Made by a program: the position numbers and the translations under genes
Notes under the pieces: generated by a model
What the model was told of the DNA's origin: nothing
Seen by the model: only the letters and a program-made list of their open reading frames with translations
Databases searched by the model: none
Assembly: GCA_013388855.1 (NCBI GenBank)
Contig: JACAEM010000016.1
Span: 186,001-250,000, forward strand
Length of the DNA stretch: 64,000 nt
DNA from: Chloroflexota bacterium
Lineage (GTDB): Bacteria; Chloroflexota; Anaerolineae; Anaerolineales; Villigracilaceae
Direction: 5' to 3'
In this document: piece by piece, positions 35,946 through 44,473 of the stretch
How positions within the stretch are numbered: position 1 is the stretch's first letter
Layout of the letters: the number at the start of each line of letters is the position of its first letter

Positions 35946-36872
35946 ATGAATAGTCAAGACATAAAAAACGCCATCTCCGGCGTATTGGTTGTAGATAAGC
36001 CTGTGGGAATGACATCACATGATGTAGTGCAGGCGATCCGCAATGGCACTGGATTGCGACGCGCAGGGCACACTGGCACACTGGATCCAAGGGCTTCGGG
36101 GGTATTGGTCATCTTAGTGGGCCCCGCAGTCCGCTTGAGTGAGTATGTTTCGGCTTCCGACAAACGGTATCAGGCGATCATCCGCCTGGGCGGCAGGACC
36201 GACACCTTTGACGCAGACGGAAGAATGACACAAGCGAATCAACCTGTCAATGTAACCGAACAGCAATTCGAAGAGGTTTTAAAGACGTTTGTCGGTGAGA
36301 TCGAACAGACTCCGCCACCATATTCCGCCGTCAAGGTGCAGGGGCGAAAAGCCTATGAAATGGCTCGCAAGGGTGAGGAAGTGGAACTCGAACCGCGCAA
36401 GATCACAGTTCATCATCTGGAAGTGCTTGAATGGGCGCCGCCCGAAGTAGTAATCGACGTGCACTGCTCGTCGGGTACCTATGTCCGCTCGCTGGCGAAT
36501 GACCTTGGTGAAAAACTGGGCTGCGGCGCCTATCTGGTCGGTCTGCGCCGCACCAAAAGTGGACGCTTCTCCCTGCGGGATGCCACCCCCCTCCGCAAAT
36601 TGCAGGAAGCGTTCCATGCTGGGAATTGGTATCAGTATCTCATTCCCGCTGCCGAAGCGCTGGGCGATTGGCCGGCACTGGAACTCAGCCCGGATGATGT
36701 AGAAGGAGTCCGTCATGGACACCGCGTGAAGGGCGCACCGGATGCTGTCATCGGAAGCCGTGTGCGCGGCGTCAGCACGCAGGGTGAGTTGGTTGCCCTG
36801 ATGGAATGTGTCATGGGCGAGGATGGACACCCCGCCTGGCAGCCAAAGAAGGTTTTCTTTACGAACGAGTAA
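35946..36872 (+). CDS. truB: tRNA pseudouridine-55 synthase
   Basis: 308 residues. VVDKPVGMTSHDVV, catalytic Asp in GHTGTLDPRASGVL, YQAIIRLGGRTDTFD, CSSGTYVRSLANDLG and a C-terminal PUA-like region. It isomerises uridine 55 of the tRNA T loop. The ATG follows AAGGAGG. A 70-nt gap with a hairpin separates it from ribF. Confidence 0.96.
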   Translation: MNSQDIKNAISGVLVVDKPVGMTSHDVVQAIRNGTGLRRAGHTGTLDPRASGVLVILVGPAVRLSEYVSASDKRYQAIIRLGGRTDTFDADGRMTQANQPVNVTEQQFEEVLKTFVGEIEQTPPPYSAVKVQGRKAYEMARKGEEVELEPRKITVHHLEVLEWAPPEVVIDVHCSSGTYVRSLANDLGEKLGCGAYLVGLRRTKSGRFSLRDATPLRKLQEAFHAGNWYQYLIPAAEALGDWPALELSPDDVEGVRHGHRVKGAPDAVIGSRVRGVSTQGELVALMECVMGEDGHPAWQPKKVFFTNE

Positions 36873-36903
36873 ATCTCAGCCCTATCAAAAAGACTGTTAT
36901 GAT

Positions 36904-36929
36904 TCCAGCGCCGTCTCTCCGGCGCTGGA
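36904..36929 (+). promoter_or_regulatory. Hairpin covering the ribF ribosome-binding site
   Basis: Perfect 10-bp stem TCCAGCGCCG/CGGCGCTGGA with a TCTCTC loop. The 3' arm includes most of the only GGAG (36927-36930) upstream of the ribF ATG at 36943. A TATTTTAT stretch follows, so it may act as a weak terminator or as a switch on ribF translation. Confidence 0.5.
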
Positions 36930-36942
36930 GTATTTTATCGAT

Positions 36943-37866
36943 ATGGAACATTACCGCTCTCTCGAAAAAGTAAAGCTGCTGAAATCCTGGGTAACCGTTG
37001 GCGTGTTCGACGGAGTTCACCGCGGTCACCAACAGATCATTCAGCGGTTGACATCGGGCGCCCACGCCATCGGTGTTCCTGCCGTCGTGATCACTTTTGA
37101 CCCGCACCCTGCGAAGGTGTTTGGGCGCGGGGAGATCAATTTGTTGACTCTGCCCGAGGAACGCGCTGAACTGCTCGGAAATATGGGTGTGGATGTGGTA
37201 GTCACGCATCCCTTTAACAGGGATGTGGCGAACATCACCGCATCGGAGTTCATGCAGACGCTCAGAGACCGGCTTGGGGTGGATCATCTCGTGCTGGGTT
37301 ATGATTCCACACTGGGGAGGAACCGCGAAGGCAACGCAACGCGATTGACGGAAATCGGTCTGGGGCTTGGATATACTGTCGAAGTGGTATCAGCCTTGAG
37401 CGACGAGAGCGGCGTGATCTCGTCCACAGAGATTCGTAAATTGATCACGGTCGGGAATGTTGCGGAGGCGGCGCGCTTATTGGGGCGTCCCTACCCATTA
37501 CGTGGGCCTGTTGTGCATGGCGATCATCGCGGACGTACGATCGGATTCCCAACGGCAAATGTCGAATATTCGCGTGAAAAGATCATTCCGGCAGGCGGCA
37601 TCTATGCCTGCTGGGCAAAGGTCGATGGACAAAAATATGGCGCGGCCGTCAACATTGGCATCAACCCGACCTTCACCCCCGAAAAACGGACGATGAACGT
37701 GGAAGCGTATCTCCTGGATTTCCAGAGGGATATTTATGACCGAAACCTGGAACTTGAGTTCATCGCGCGCCTGCGTGACGAAATGCGGTTCGACTCGGTG
37801 AATACGCTGGTAAAACAGATTTGGGATGATGTGGAAATGACACGCAGGATATTGGGAACGGCATAG
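36943..37866 (+). CDS. ribF: Bifunctional riboflavin kinase / FAD synthetase
   Basis: 307 residues. N-terminal FAD-synthetase domain with GVFDGVHRGHQ and TFDPHPAKVF, SSTEIRKLI in the middle, and a C-terminal flavokinase domain with GRTIGFPTANVE and NIGINPTF. It makes FMN and FAD from riboflavin. The start MEHYRSLEKV at 36943 fits the family; an upstream in-frame start at 36808 would overlap truB with unrelated sequence. The stop codon is inside the terminator hairpin loop at 37854-37874. Confidence 0.95.
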   Translation: MEHYRSLEKVKLLKSWVTVGVFDGVHRGHQQIIQRLTSGAHAIGVPAVVITFDPHPAKVFGRGEINLLTLPEERAELLGNMGVDVVVTHPFNRDVANITASEFMQTLRDRLGVDHLVLGYDSTLGRNREGNATRLTEIGLGLGYTVEVVSALSDESGVISSTEIRKLITVGNVAEAARLLGRPYPLRGPVVHGDHRGRTIGFPTANVEYSREKIIPAGGIYACWAKVDGQKYGAAVNIGINPTFTPEKRTMNVEAYLLDFQRDIYDRNLELEFIARLRDEMRFDSVNTLVKQIWDDVEMTRRILGTA

Positions 37867-37874
37867 CCGTTCCC
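37854..37874 (+). terminator. Rho-independent terminator of the translation cluster
   Basis: Stem GGGAACGG/CCGTTCCC, 5-nt loop, then TTTTCATTTT. It overlaps the ribF stop codon. Confidence 0.8.
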
Positions 37875-37937
37875 TTTTCATTTTGCAGGGGTTGTACGTG
37901 ACATGGCGTATTTATTGATTCCACAGAGGAGGAAAAA

Positions 37938-38630
37938 ATGCCACAAAATGGTGTTCACGCAATCGTCGGTACAATGGCACGAAAATGGATGCCGCAAAAG
38001 GAATGGCTTGTGCTCGGCATTGTGCTGGGGAATATGGCTCCAGACCTGGACAATTTTGTGGTTGCTTACGCCACACTTGCCAAGCTGCCCGATCCGGAAA
38101 GTTATCATCGCACATTTTCTCACAGCATTTTCTCGATTGCCGTGATGCTGGTCGTGTTTCATCTTATTGCAGCGATAACCTGGAACGAAAAATGGAGAAA
38201 TTTTGGAAACGGCTTTGGAGTTGGCATCCTGATGCATATTCTGGTCGATCTGGCGTTATGGTTTAATGGCGTTGAATTGATGTGGCCGGTCAAATATGAG
38301 TTGAATTTCTGGAGTTGGTTTACTGTGCCAGGCTGGCTGAAAATCCTCCTGGATACAGGCGAGTTTCTGGCATTCGGTCTGTATTTCCTGTTGCTGGGTT
38401 CTCTCACCCGCAAGCAGAATACCGACACGGATCGCCGCCGGTCGCTTTGGGTGTGGGTGATCCTGCAATTTACCCTGTTCGTTCTATTCACGCTGATATT
38501 CTTCATCACGGGCACAAAGGGCCTGCAATATACGATCTTCGGAGGGCTGTATCTGGCCTCGATGGTCACGGCGATGATCGTGACAATCCAGATGCGGCGG
38601 ACAATCGAAGCAGTGCAGGCGGCGAAATGA
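37938..38630 (+). CDS. Membrane-bound metal-dependent hydrolase-like protein (YdjM/DUF457-like)
   Basis: 230 residues with about five hydrophobic helices. Metal-type motifs: HAIVG near the N-terminus, GNMAPDLDNF, YHRTFSHSIF and MHILVDLALW. This His/Asp pattern is characteristic of the YdjM/DUF457 family, annotated as inner-membrane metal-dependent hydrolases with unproven substrates. The ATG follows GAGGAGGAAA. It lies after the ribF terminator. Confidence 0.8.
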   Translation: MPQNGVHAIVGTMARKWMPQKEWLVLGIVLGNMAPDLDNFVVAYATLAKLPDPESYHRTFSHSIFSIAVMLVVFHLIAAITWNEKWRNFGNGFGVGILMHILVDLALWFNGVELMWPVKYELNFWSWFTVPGWLKILLDTGEFLAFGLYFLLLGSLTRKQNTDTDRRRSLWVWVILQFTLFVLFTLIFFITGTKGLQYTIFGGLYLASMVTAMIVTIQMRRTIEAVQAAK

Positions 38631-38644
38631 CCCGTATTTCCTGA

Positions 38645-38673
38645 TTGACTTATCAGTCCTTTTGTTGTACAGT
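38645..38673 (+). promoter_or_regulatory. Sigma-70-type promoter candidate
   Basis: TTGACT, 17-nt spacer, TACAGT, about 33 nt before the start of the 188-residue membrane protein. Confidence 0.5.
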
Positions 38674-38706
38674 AAATTTCATTCTCGCTCAGAAGGGACA
38701 TAAACC

Positions 38707-39273
38707 ATGGTACAGTCTTTCGATCCGGCTCCGCAACCCCCGTTATCACATCCTCCATCTCCCGATGACCGCGTCATTGCGATGCAAAGGATGGAGGCGG
38801 CCATTGCTGAACTTGTCCGTAAGATGAAAAGCGGTGCCAGCAATTTTTACTGGATCGCCGCCCTCTCGGTGATCAATTCATTGGTGCTTGAGTTCGGCGG
38901 TAATTCCTATTTTGTCGTCGGGCTCGCAAGCACTCTGATCGTGGACAGCATCTTTTTGGGCATTGCGAGCGAAATCCCGGAAGCGGTATGGATCGTCAAA
39001 CTCATCGGACTGGCCATCAGCATCTTTATTGCCGCCATCTTCGTTCTGTTCGGTTTCCTTGCCGGCAAAGGCAAACGCTGGGCGTTTATGGTGGGCATGA
39101 TCCTGTATGGATTGGACTCCCTGCTCATGCTGGCATTCCAGGAATGGATGGGATTGCTCTTTCATGGACTCTTCCTATATGGTCTGTTCGGCGGAATCCG
39201 CGCGCTCGGAGAACTGGAAAAGTTGAGACCGCAAAAGAGACAATCGGACTTTCCGCAAAATATCGGCGTATAA
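38707..39273 (+). CDS. Four-helix membrane protein, unknown function
   Basis: 188 residues. A proline-rich N-terminus (PAPQPPLSHPPSP) and a charged helix (MQRMEAAIAELVRKM) precede four hydrophobic segments (about 45-65, 67-87, 95-117, 125-165). No catalytic motif or known family was recognised. The ATG follows AAGGGA. It has its own promoter candidate and terminator, so it is probably monocistronic. Confidence 0.7.
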   Translation: MVQSFDPAPQPPLSHPPSPDDRVIAMQRMEAAIAELVRKMKSGASNFYWIAALSVINSLVLEFGGNSYFVVGLASTLIVDSIFLGIASEIPEAVWIVKLIGLAISIFIAAIFVLFGFLAGKGKRWAFMVGMILYGLDSLLMLAFQEWMGLLFHGLFLYGLFGGIRALGELEKLRPQKRQSDFPQNIGV

Positions 39274-39278
39274 CTTTT

Positions 39279-39298
39279 GGGCGACCTTCGGGTCGCCC
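39279..39298 (+). terminator. Rho-independent terminator
   Basis: GGGCGACC-TTCG-GGTCGCCC, a stable UUCG-type tetraloop hairpin, then TTTTCATTT. A TATAAT at about 39306 follows and may start the next gene. Confidence 0.85.
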
Positions 39299-39349
39299 TT
39301 TTCATTTATAATCTGCCAGATTTTGTAGCAGACTGTCCAGGAGATTCCC

Positions 39350-40765
39350 ATGCCCCAACGTGAAATTTATCTTTTATCGCCGCGTGCGCTCAGTCCCGAA
39401 ACCATCGCGGTTGCATTCGCCAAGACATCGCGCTCGCCCGAATCGTTCCGTGATATTGCCGCCGAGTTGAGCGACGAAAAGTCCGCACAGTTTCACGAAA
39501 AGTGGGTGGTCGGCTATGGCCACGCCTCCGTAGCGGAACACGCTGTGCTGCACATCGCCTTCGAGAATATTTCCCGTCTCGCCATTGAAAGCATCGAGTC
39601 CAACCGGCTGGCATCTTACACCGAGAAATCGACGCGCTATCAAAAATGGGGACCGGATGATTTTTGGATTCCCACCGAGCTGGATGAGCACCCGATCCGC
39701 GGCGAATACGTGGATACGATCCGCCTCCTTTTCAAAGCCTATGCCGACTCATTGATCCCCGCGCGGACTCTCATCTTCGAGCGTTTCCCGCGCCGTGAAA
39801 ACGAAAAAGACGAAGCCTGGGATCGCCGTGTCCGCTCGAAGTACGTGGACGTGTGCCGTTTTCTCCTCCCCGCTGCGTCGCTGGCAAACGTTGGCATGAC
39901 CGCGAATGCGCGCGTCATCGAGAACGCTATCCGCAAGATGCTCTCGCACGAGCTGATGGAAGTGCGTGAGATCGGCGCAAAGGTCAAGGAAGTGGCGTTG
40001 GGCGAGACGCCCACGCTGGTAAAATATGCAGAGGTGGTGCCGTATCTGGTGGAAACGTGTAAAGAAATTGGAGAATTGGAAACCGGGGAATTGGAGACTG
40101 GTGGCAGCGAGTGGTGCAGTCTGATCGATTACGACAAAAACGGAGAAAACAAGGTGCTTGCAGCGGCGTTATATCGTTTTGGAGAGATGCCATTTGCCGA
40201 CGCACTTGCGTATGTTGAATCTTTAAGCGTTGAATCGAGAGCCAAATTTGCCGAATCCCTGCTGGGGCGGCTGGGTAAATATGATGTCCCATTGCGGGAA
40301 CTGGAATATTCCACCTACACATTCGATCTGGTCATGGATCAGGGTGCGTACGCCGAGTTCAAGCGTCACCGCATGATGACTCAGACGCCACAGAAGCTGA
40401 CCACGCGGCTAGGGTACGCGACTCCGCAATTGATAATGGAAGCAGGCTTCGGGTCCCGGTATGAAGCGGCGATGGAGACGGCAAGCACAATGTTCGAGAA
40501 GCTATATGCCTTCAATCCAAACGTCGCGCAGTATGTTGTGCCGAATGGGTTTAACCGCCGTGTGCTGGCAGCGTTCAATCTGCGGGAGGCCTATGCGTTC
40601 TGTCAATTGCGGAGCGCCGCGAATGCTCACTTTTCAATTCGCCGTGTGGCACAGCGAATCCATGAAGAGATGTCGCGCGTGCATCCGTTATTGACAAAAT
40701 ATATGAAACTTCACGAAGAGACCTGGCAGGGTGTGGAGGAAAGCCATTTCACAAAGATGACTTGA
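39350..40765 (+). CDS. Tandem ThyX-like (FAD-dependent thymidylate synthase-like) protein
   Basis: 471 residues with two ThyX-like halves, about twice the usual length of a ThyX chain. The first half has ESNRLASYTEKSTRY (83-97), where canonical ThyX has RHRxxSxNExSxRY; the second has FKRHRMMTQTPQKLTTR (337-353). Neither half shows the complete signature, so thymidylate synthesis is uncertain; they may combine into one active site, or the protein may have another flavin role. A 15-nt tandem duplication encodes ELETGELETG (242-251) between the halves. The ATG follows CAGGAGA. Confidence 0.8.
   Translation: MPQREIYLLSPRALSPETIAVAFAKTSRSPESFRDIAAELSDEKSAQFHEKWVVGYGHASVAEHAVLHIAFENISRLAIESIESNRLASYTEKSTRYQKWGPDDFWIPTELDEHPIRGEYVDTIRLLFKAYADSLIPARTLIFERFPRRENEKDEAWDRRVRSKYVDVCRFLLPAASLANVGMTANARVIENAIRKMLSHELMEVREIGAKVKEVALGETPTLVKYAEVVPYLVETCKEIGELETGELETGGSEWCSLIDYDKNGENKVLAAALYRFGEMPFADALAYVESLSVESRAKFAESLLGRLGKYDVPLRELEYSTYTFDLVMDQGAYAEFKRHRMMTQTPQKLTTRLGYATPQLIMEAGFGSRYEAAMETASTMFEKLYAFNPNVAQYVVPNGFNRRVLAAFNLREAYAFCQLRSAANAHFSIRRVAQRIHEEMSRVHPLLTKYMKLHEETWQGVEESHFTKMT
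40070..40099 (+). repeat. 15-nt tandem duplication inside the ThyX-like gene
   Basis: Two adjacent units, GGAGAATTGGAAACC and GGGGAATTGGAGACT, in frame, encode the repeated ELETG between the two domains. Confidence 0.7.
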
Positions 40766-40793
40766 ATTTCGTGAAACGGGGTAAAGAAAAGAA

Positions 40794-40817
40794 ATGACGG
40801 GCGTTGGCGCCCGTCAT
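40794..40817. terminator. Bidirectional rho-independent terminator
   Basis: Perfect 10-bp stem ATGACGGGCG/CGCCCGTCAT, loop TTGG, then TTTTTG on + and a short A/T-rich tail on -. It separates the convergent ThyX-like and hexaheme genes. Confidence 0.85.
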
Positions 40818-40843
40818 TTTTGTTTCATGTCTTCAAATGGTGA

Positions 40844-41905
40844 TTATTCGGCTAATGCTGCGAGGGCATTTTCCATCAACGCCTTGAAGTAGTTCGGGTT
40901 GTGGATGCCTTCACTGCCGTCTTCATGGACCAGGTTATAGAAGAAGAGTGCCTGGGCAGGACCCGGGTCAAGGACAACCGGAGTGCCATCCGCGTTCTTG
41001 GTAACCGTGGAATAGGTACCATCCGGATTGGCGGCGATCAAGCCCTTGGCAAGCAGAGCCGCCTCAAGGGCTTTGTAATTTTCTTCAAATTCAGTCAGGT
41101 AGCCATTGACATTGAAATCTTCAACGTCAGCATGACATTCCTGGCACTTGGCAAGCTGCGGTTCGAAGCCGTGGGCAGCGCTTTCGCCCATATGACAACC
41201 CACGCAGGTGTTCTCCACCATGGAATAGTGTGAACCGGGTTTACCTTCCACGCCAAAGTCGCCTGCGCCAAGCAAAACGTCAGCCTGGACGCTGTAGTGC
41301 GTATTGAAGCGGATGGTGGGGGTGTATTTGTCGGCGATAGGATTGCCAGAGGCATCCTTGGCAGCGAAATTTGCCATGTAGCGACGCGCTTGGTGACAGT
41401 TGGCGCACAGGTTACCGGAACCGCCATCGAAGGTCACTCCACTGGTGACCATTGTCACGGGGGCATCGGTTTCAAGGGCCCAGTCGGCGCTGGTATAGGT
41501 GGTGTGGATCTGATGGCAGGTGCGGCAGTCCTGGTGGGTCGGGTTGGCATCGCCAGCCTCAACCTGGCTAAAATTCTGTCCAGCCGCCACTGCGGCGCTG
41601 AAAGCGGCTCCAGAGTGACAGAATGCACAGTCATTTCGCCCACCTTCTTCAAGGAAAGCTGTACCAGAACCATGCAGAGATGTTTCCCAGGAAGCTTTCT
41701 TGCTGGTGATAAGGGCGGTATCGTTGTGACACTCTGTACAGGTGATATCTTGAACGGTCAGGGCAGGACCGGGTTCATCTTGGGGTCCCTGGGGGCCTGG
41801 AGGTCCGGCAGGACCGGGTTCACCCTGAGGACCAGCACAAGCCGCGACCAACACGGCAGTTGCGATCAAGAGCCCGAATAAAACGAGCATTTTCTTTGTT
41901 GACAT
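40844..41905 (-). CDS. Hexaheme c-type cytochrome lipoprotein with collagen-like linker
   Basis: 353 residues. Signal peptide with lipobox VAAC, then a G-x-y repeat linker (GPQGEPGPAGPPGPQGPQ), then six CxxCH sites: CTECH, CAFCH, CRTCH, CANCH, CVGCH and CQECH. The last 100 residues are heme-free and helical. It should be anchored on the outside of the membrane and move electrons. The ATG at 41905 is chosen; a TTG nine bases upstream is closer to the GGAG. The linker may extend the heme domain from the membrane. It is a single gene upstream of the bidirectional terminator. Confidence 0.87.
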   Translation of the reverse strand: MSTKKMLVLFGLLIATAVLVAACAGPQGEPGPAGPPGPQGPQDEPGPALTVQDITCTECHNDTALITSKKASWETSLHGSGTAFLEEGGRNDCAFCHSGAAFSAAVAAGQNFSQVEAGDANPTHQDCRTCHQIHTTYTSADWALETDAPVTMVTSGVTFDGGSGNLCANCHQARRYMANFAAKDASGNPIADKYTPTIRFNTHYSVQADVLLGAGDFGVEGKPGSHYSMVENTCVGCHMGESAAHGFEPQLAKCQECHADVEDFNVNGYLTEFEENYKALEAALLAKGLIAANPDGTYSTVTKNADGTPVVLDPGPAQALFFYNLVHEDGSEGIHNPNYFKALMENALAALAE

Positions 41906-42367
41906 TGTGTGCAAAATTCTCCTTTCAGTGGGTTTCGAGCAGAGAGGATTTACAGTTTTCTTAGTTGGAAGACACCTCCTATCACAGATATTAAGGTTTT
42001 CGAGAGACGTCTTTTAATCTCCCCCTTATGTTAATCTAAAGTTAATTATACCGTGAATAACAGATGTCACGCCCCTATGAGATGAATGTAATCCGTTTTA
42101 TAAGATAGGTCTTATTTAGACAAAGTATACAACCAACAAAAAGGCTTTACATTAAAAAACAAGACTTTCTGTACCTTATTTTGTGTTTCACAAAAGAATC
42201 AAGAGTGGGATGTCCAGAACCTTTCTCACGCGCGCCCGTTATTTCCAGGTATCCCCTCACACCTCCCCCGCAAAAGCCAAGCAAAAATCCACAGGTCTGC
42301 TCTGCTATTTGCAGGTTCTCGTTGACAGGCTGAATGCGTTATTGTCAACAACAAACCAACATAATTC
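41906..42367. other. Intergenic region, hexaheme cytochrome / hydrogenase protease
   Basis: 462 bp, AT-rich around 42000-42180, no convincing gene. It holds a minus-strand TATAAT at 42050-42045 without a good -35, an ATAAGA-TAGG-TCTTAT palindrome at 42100-42115 and a TTTTGTG-TTT-CACAAAA palindrome at 42179-42195. These may regulate the hexaheme gene. Confidence 0.5.
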
Positions 42368-42841
42368 TCATTTCAAGGCAAATTCAGTGAGCAAACCCAG
42401 TACGATTTCCGTCGCCTTGGGGATCGCCTCTGCCACCGGTGCAGATAGTTCTTCGCTGAAATCAATGATTCTTCTGGTTGCGATCCCCACCACGGTGGTA
42501 TCTGTGGGCAACACTGCACCCAACCATCTACCCAACTCGATGGCGCTTTGCAAAGTCATATCATGCGCGCTGGACACATGAAAAGCTGAATAATTGGGAA
42601 TTTCATCCAGTTTATAAACAAATACCGAGCCAATATTTTCCTCGGAAATAAACGCATCCACCAGAATGGCACGTTGGTATCCGATCAGATGCTCCATCAA
42701 ACTGATGCCGCCAAGCGACAGGCATTCCACAACCACCTGCGAATCAGGGTCGAGATGCCTTTTCACATTTTCAACGACCCTCCAACCAACACCGTCATCG
42801 CCGAGAATGGGATTGCCGAGTCCGATCAACAATGTTTTCAT
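42368..42841 (-). CDS. Hydrogenase maturation protease (HycI/HyaD-type)
   Basis: 157 residues. N-terminal LLIGLGNPILGDDGVGW, with Glu/Asp residues that bind nickel, DAFISEE, and HVSSAHDMTLQSAIELG, matching the endopeptidase that trims the C-terminus of NiFe-hydrogenase large subunits after nickel insertion. The start at 42841 (MKTLLIGLG) follows AGGA and fits the family. It lies downstream of mvhA, whose product carries a 27-residue tail after its last cysteine motif, the expected substrate. Confidence 0.9.
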   Translation of the reverse strand: MKTLLIGLGNPILGDDGVGWRVVENVKRHLDPDSQVVVECLSLGGISLMEHLIGYQRAILVDAFISEENIGSVFVYKLDEIPNYSAFHVSSAHDMTLQSAIELGRWLGAVLPTDTTVVGIATRRIIDFSEELSAPVAEAIPKATEIVLGLLTEFALK

Positions 42842-42973
42842 GACGACATCCTCGCTCCACACCAAGCCTGCGCCTGCCTCCGTTATATCAGGTTTCATCG
42901 TCCCGCAGACTTTGGTCGAACCACTGAAAGGAGTCTTGCCCTGATTCATCTGCGGGACGATTTTCAAAACGCG

Positions 42974-44440
42974 CTAACAAAATTGTTTCAACACCTCAAC
43001 CGGATTCCCGCTTGCATCGCGGATGGTAATCTCGAGCGGCATTTGCCCAGGCATGGAATGGGTAGCGCACCCAAAGCATGGATCGTAGGCGCGGAACGCC
43101 ATCTCGACCATGTTGAGCAAACCTTCAGTGACCTTCCCCTCCTTGATGAGATTCGCTGCCGCCTTGTGCGTGGACATCTGGATCGGCGCGTAGTTGTTGG
43201 TGGTGCCCACGATGAGATTCGCTTTAGTAACGAGGCCGCGTTCGTCGGTCCAGTAGTGATGCGTGAGGGTGCCGCGCGGCGCCTCGACGATGCCCACTCC
43301 CTCTGTCGGGGTTTCGGTCGGTTTGGCATGGACGTTTGGCGAGGTGATTTCGGAATCGCTGGCGAGTTCCACCCAGCGTTCCGCAGCGTAGAGCAGTTCG
43401 ATCAAGCGCGCCCAGTGTGTGGCAAGTCGCTGGTGGACAGGCTTGCCGCCCAAAGTAGCATAGAATTTTTCGTACTGTTCCTGCGCCAATGGAGTTGCCA
43501 AGCCGTCCGCGGCATTGAGGCGCGAGAGCGGAGTCGCCATATATACGCCCGAATCTTCGCCATCCACAAAACCCTTCCAGCCGACCTTCTTGAGATATGG
43601 GAATTTGAGATAGGTCCACGGCTCGACGTGCTCGGCGATATGTTCGGCATAATCCTTGGGCGCGTATTTTACGAACTCTTTGCCGTTCGGGTCAACCACG
43701 CGTACCTTGCCGTCATAAAAATTGGTCTTATTGTTCTCATCCACCATGCCCATGGAATAGGTGCGGTGGGTGTATACATCGCCGAGGATCAGGTCAACAT
43801 ATTGCTTATTGCCCAACACAATATCGTTGAAGAGTTTGAGGCTGAACTGGGCAAATTCAATCGCCCAACGCCCCATCTCCTCGATCTCTTTGCGCTGTTC
43901 TTCGGTAATTCCTTTGGTAATACCGCCGGGGATCGATGTGCACGGATGAACCTTGCGCCCGCCAATCATCTCGACCACCGTATGCCCATACTTGCGCATC
44001 TGGATGACCTTACCGCCAATCTCCAATCCGACCTTGTGAATGACGCCCAGGATATTTCTTTCAGCAACCGGAGCATCGGGTCCCATCACAAAATCGGGAC
44101 CGCCCAGGGCGTAGAAGTGAGTCGTGTGGTCGGTGCAGTAGAACGCCATGTAAAGCAATTCGCGCAAGAGTTTCGCCGTACGCGGCGGATCCACTTTATA
44201 GACCATATCCGCGGCCTTGGATGCCGCCATGTGGTGTGCTTCGGGGCACACACCACAGATACGGTTGGTGATGAGCGGCATTTCTTCAATGGGACGGCCA
44301 ACAACAAACCGTTCGAAACCGCGCAGTTCGGGGATCTGAAAATACGAATTGGCAACATTGCCTTTGTCATCTAAGAAGATCTCAATCTTGCCATGACCTT
44401 CGAGGCGGGTAATGGGATCAATGCTTAGTCTTTGTGTCAT
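42974..44440 (-). CDS. mvhA: NiFe-hydrogenase large subunit, Hdr-linked (MvhA-type)
   Basis: 488 residues. Nickel ligands in RICGVC (Cys62, Cys65) and DPCFGCATH (Cys455, Cys458), followed by a 27-residue C-terminal extension for protease removal. Group 3-like features: TRLEGHGKIEIFLDD, GGRKVHPCTSIPGG and VGTTNNYAPIQMS. With MvhG and MvhD it oxidises H2 and passes electrons to HdrA. The ATG at 44440 follows AGGAGAG. It is sixth of seven genes in the hdrCBA-mvhDGA-protease unit. Confidence 0.93.
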   Translation of the reverse strand: MTQRLSIDPITRLEGHGKIEIFLDDKGNVANSYFQIPELRGFERFVVGRPIEEMPLITNRICGVCPEAHHMAASKAADMVYKVDPPRTAKLLRELLYMAFYCTDHTTHFYALGGPDFVMGPDAPVAERNILGVIHKVGLEIGGKVIQMRKYGHTVVEMIGGRKVHPCTSIPGGITKGITEEQRKEIEEMGRWAIEFAQFSLKLFNDIVLGNKQYVDLILGDVYTHRTYSMGMVDENNKTNFYDGKVRVVDPNGKEFVKYAPKDYAEHIAEHVEPWTYLKFPYLKKVGWKGFVDGEDSGVYMATPLSRLNAADGLATPLAQEQYEKFYATLGGKPVHQRLATHWARLIELLYAAERWVELASDSEITSPNVHAKPTETPTEGVGIVEAPRGTLTHHYWTDERGLVTKANLIVGTTNNYAPIQMSTHKAAANLIKEGKVTEGLLNMVEMAFRAYDPCFGCATHSMPGQMPLEITIRDASGNPVEVLKQFC

Positions 44441-44473
44441 TTTTTCTCTCCTGTGGCGCATGGCAATCTGCGC

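Noticed and set aside
42179-42195. TTTTGTG-TTT-CACAAAA as a third Crp site
   Set aside because: The half-site spacing is far too short for the TGTGA-N6-TCACA arrangement.
42183-42581. 132-codon + strand open frame in the gap before the hydrogenase protease
   Set aside because: No ribosome site, half of it is antisense to the protease gene, no family resemblance.
42674-44374. Long open frame of 566 codons on the + strand opposite the hydrogenase large subunit
   Set aside because: It lies antisense to mvhA, has no family resemblance, and is explained by codon bias of the real gene.
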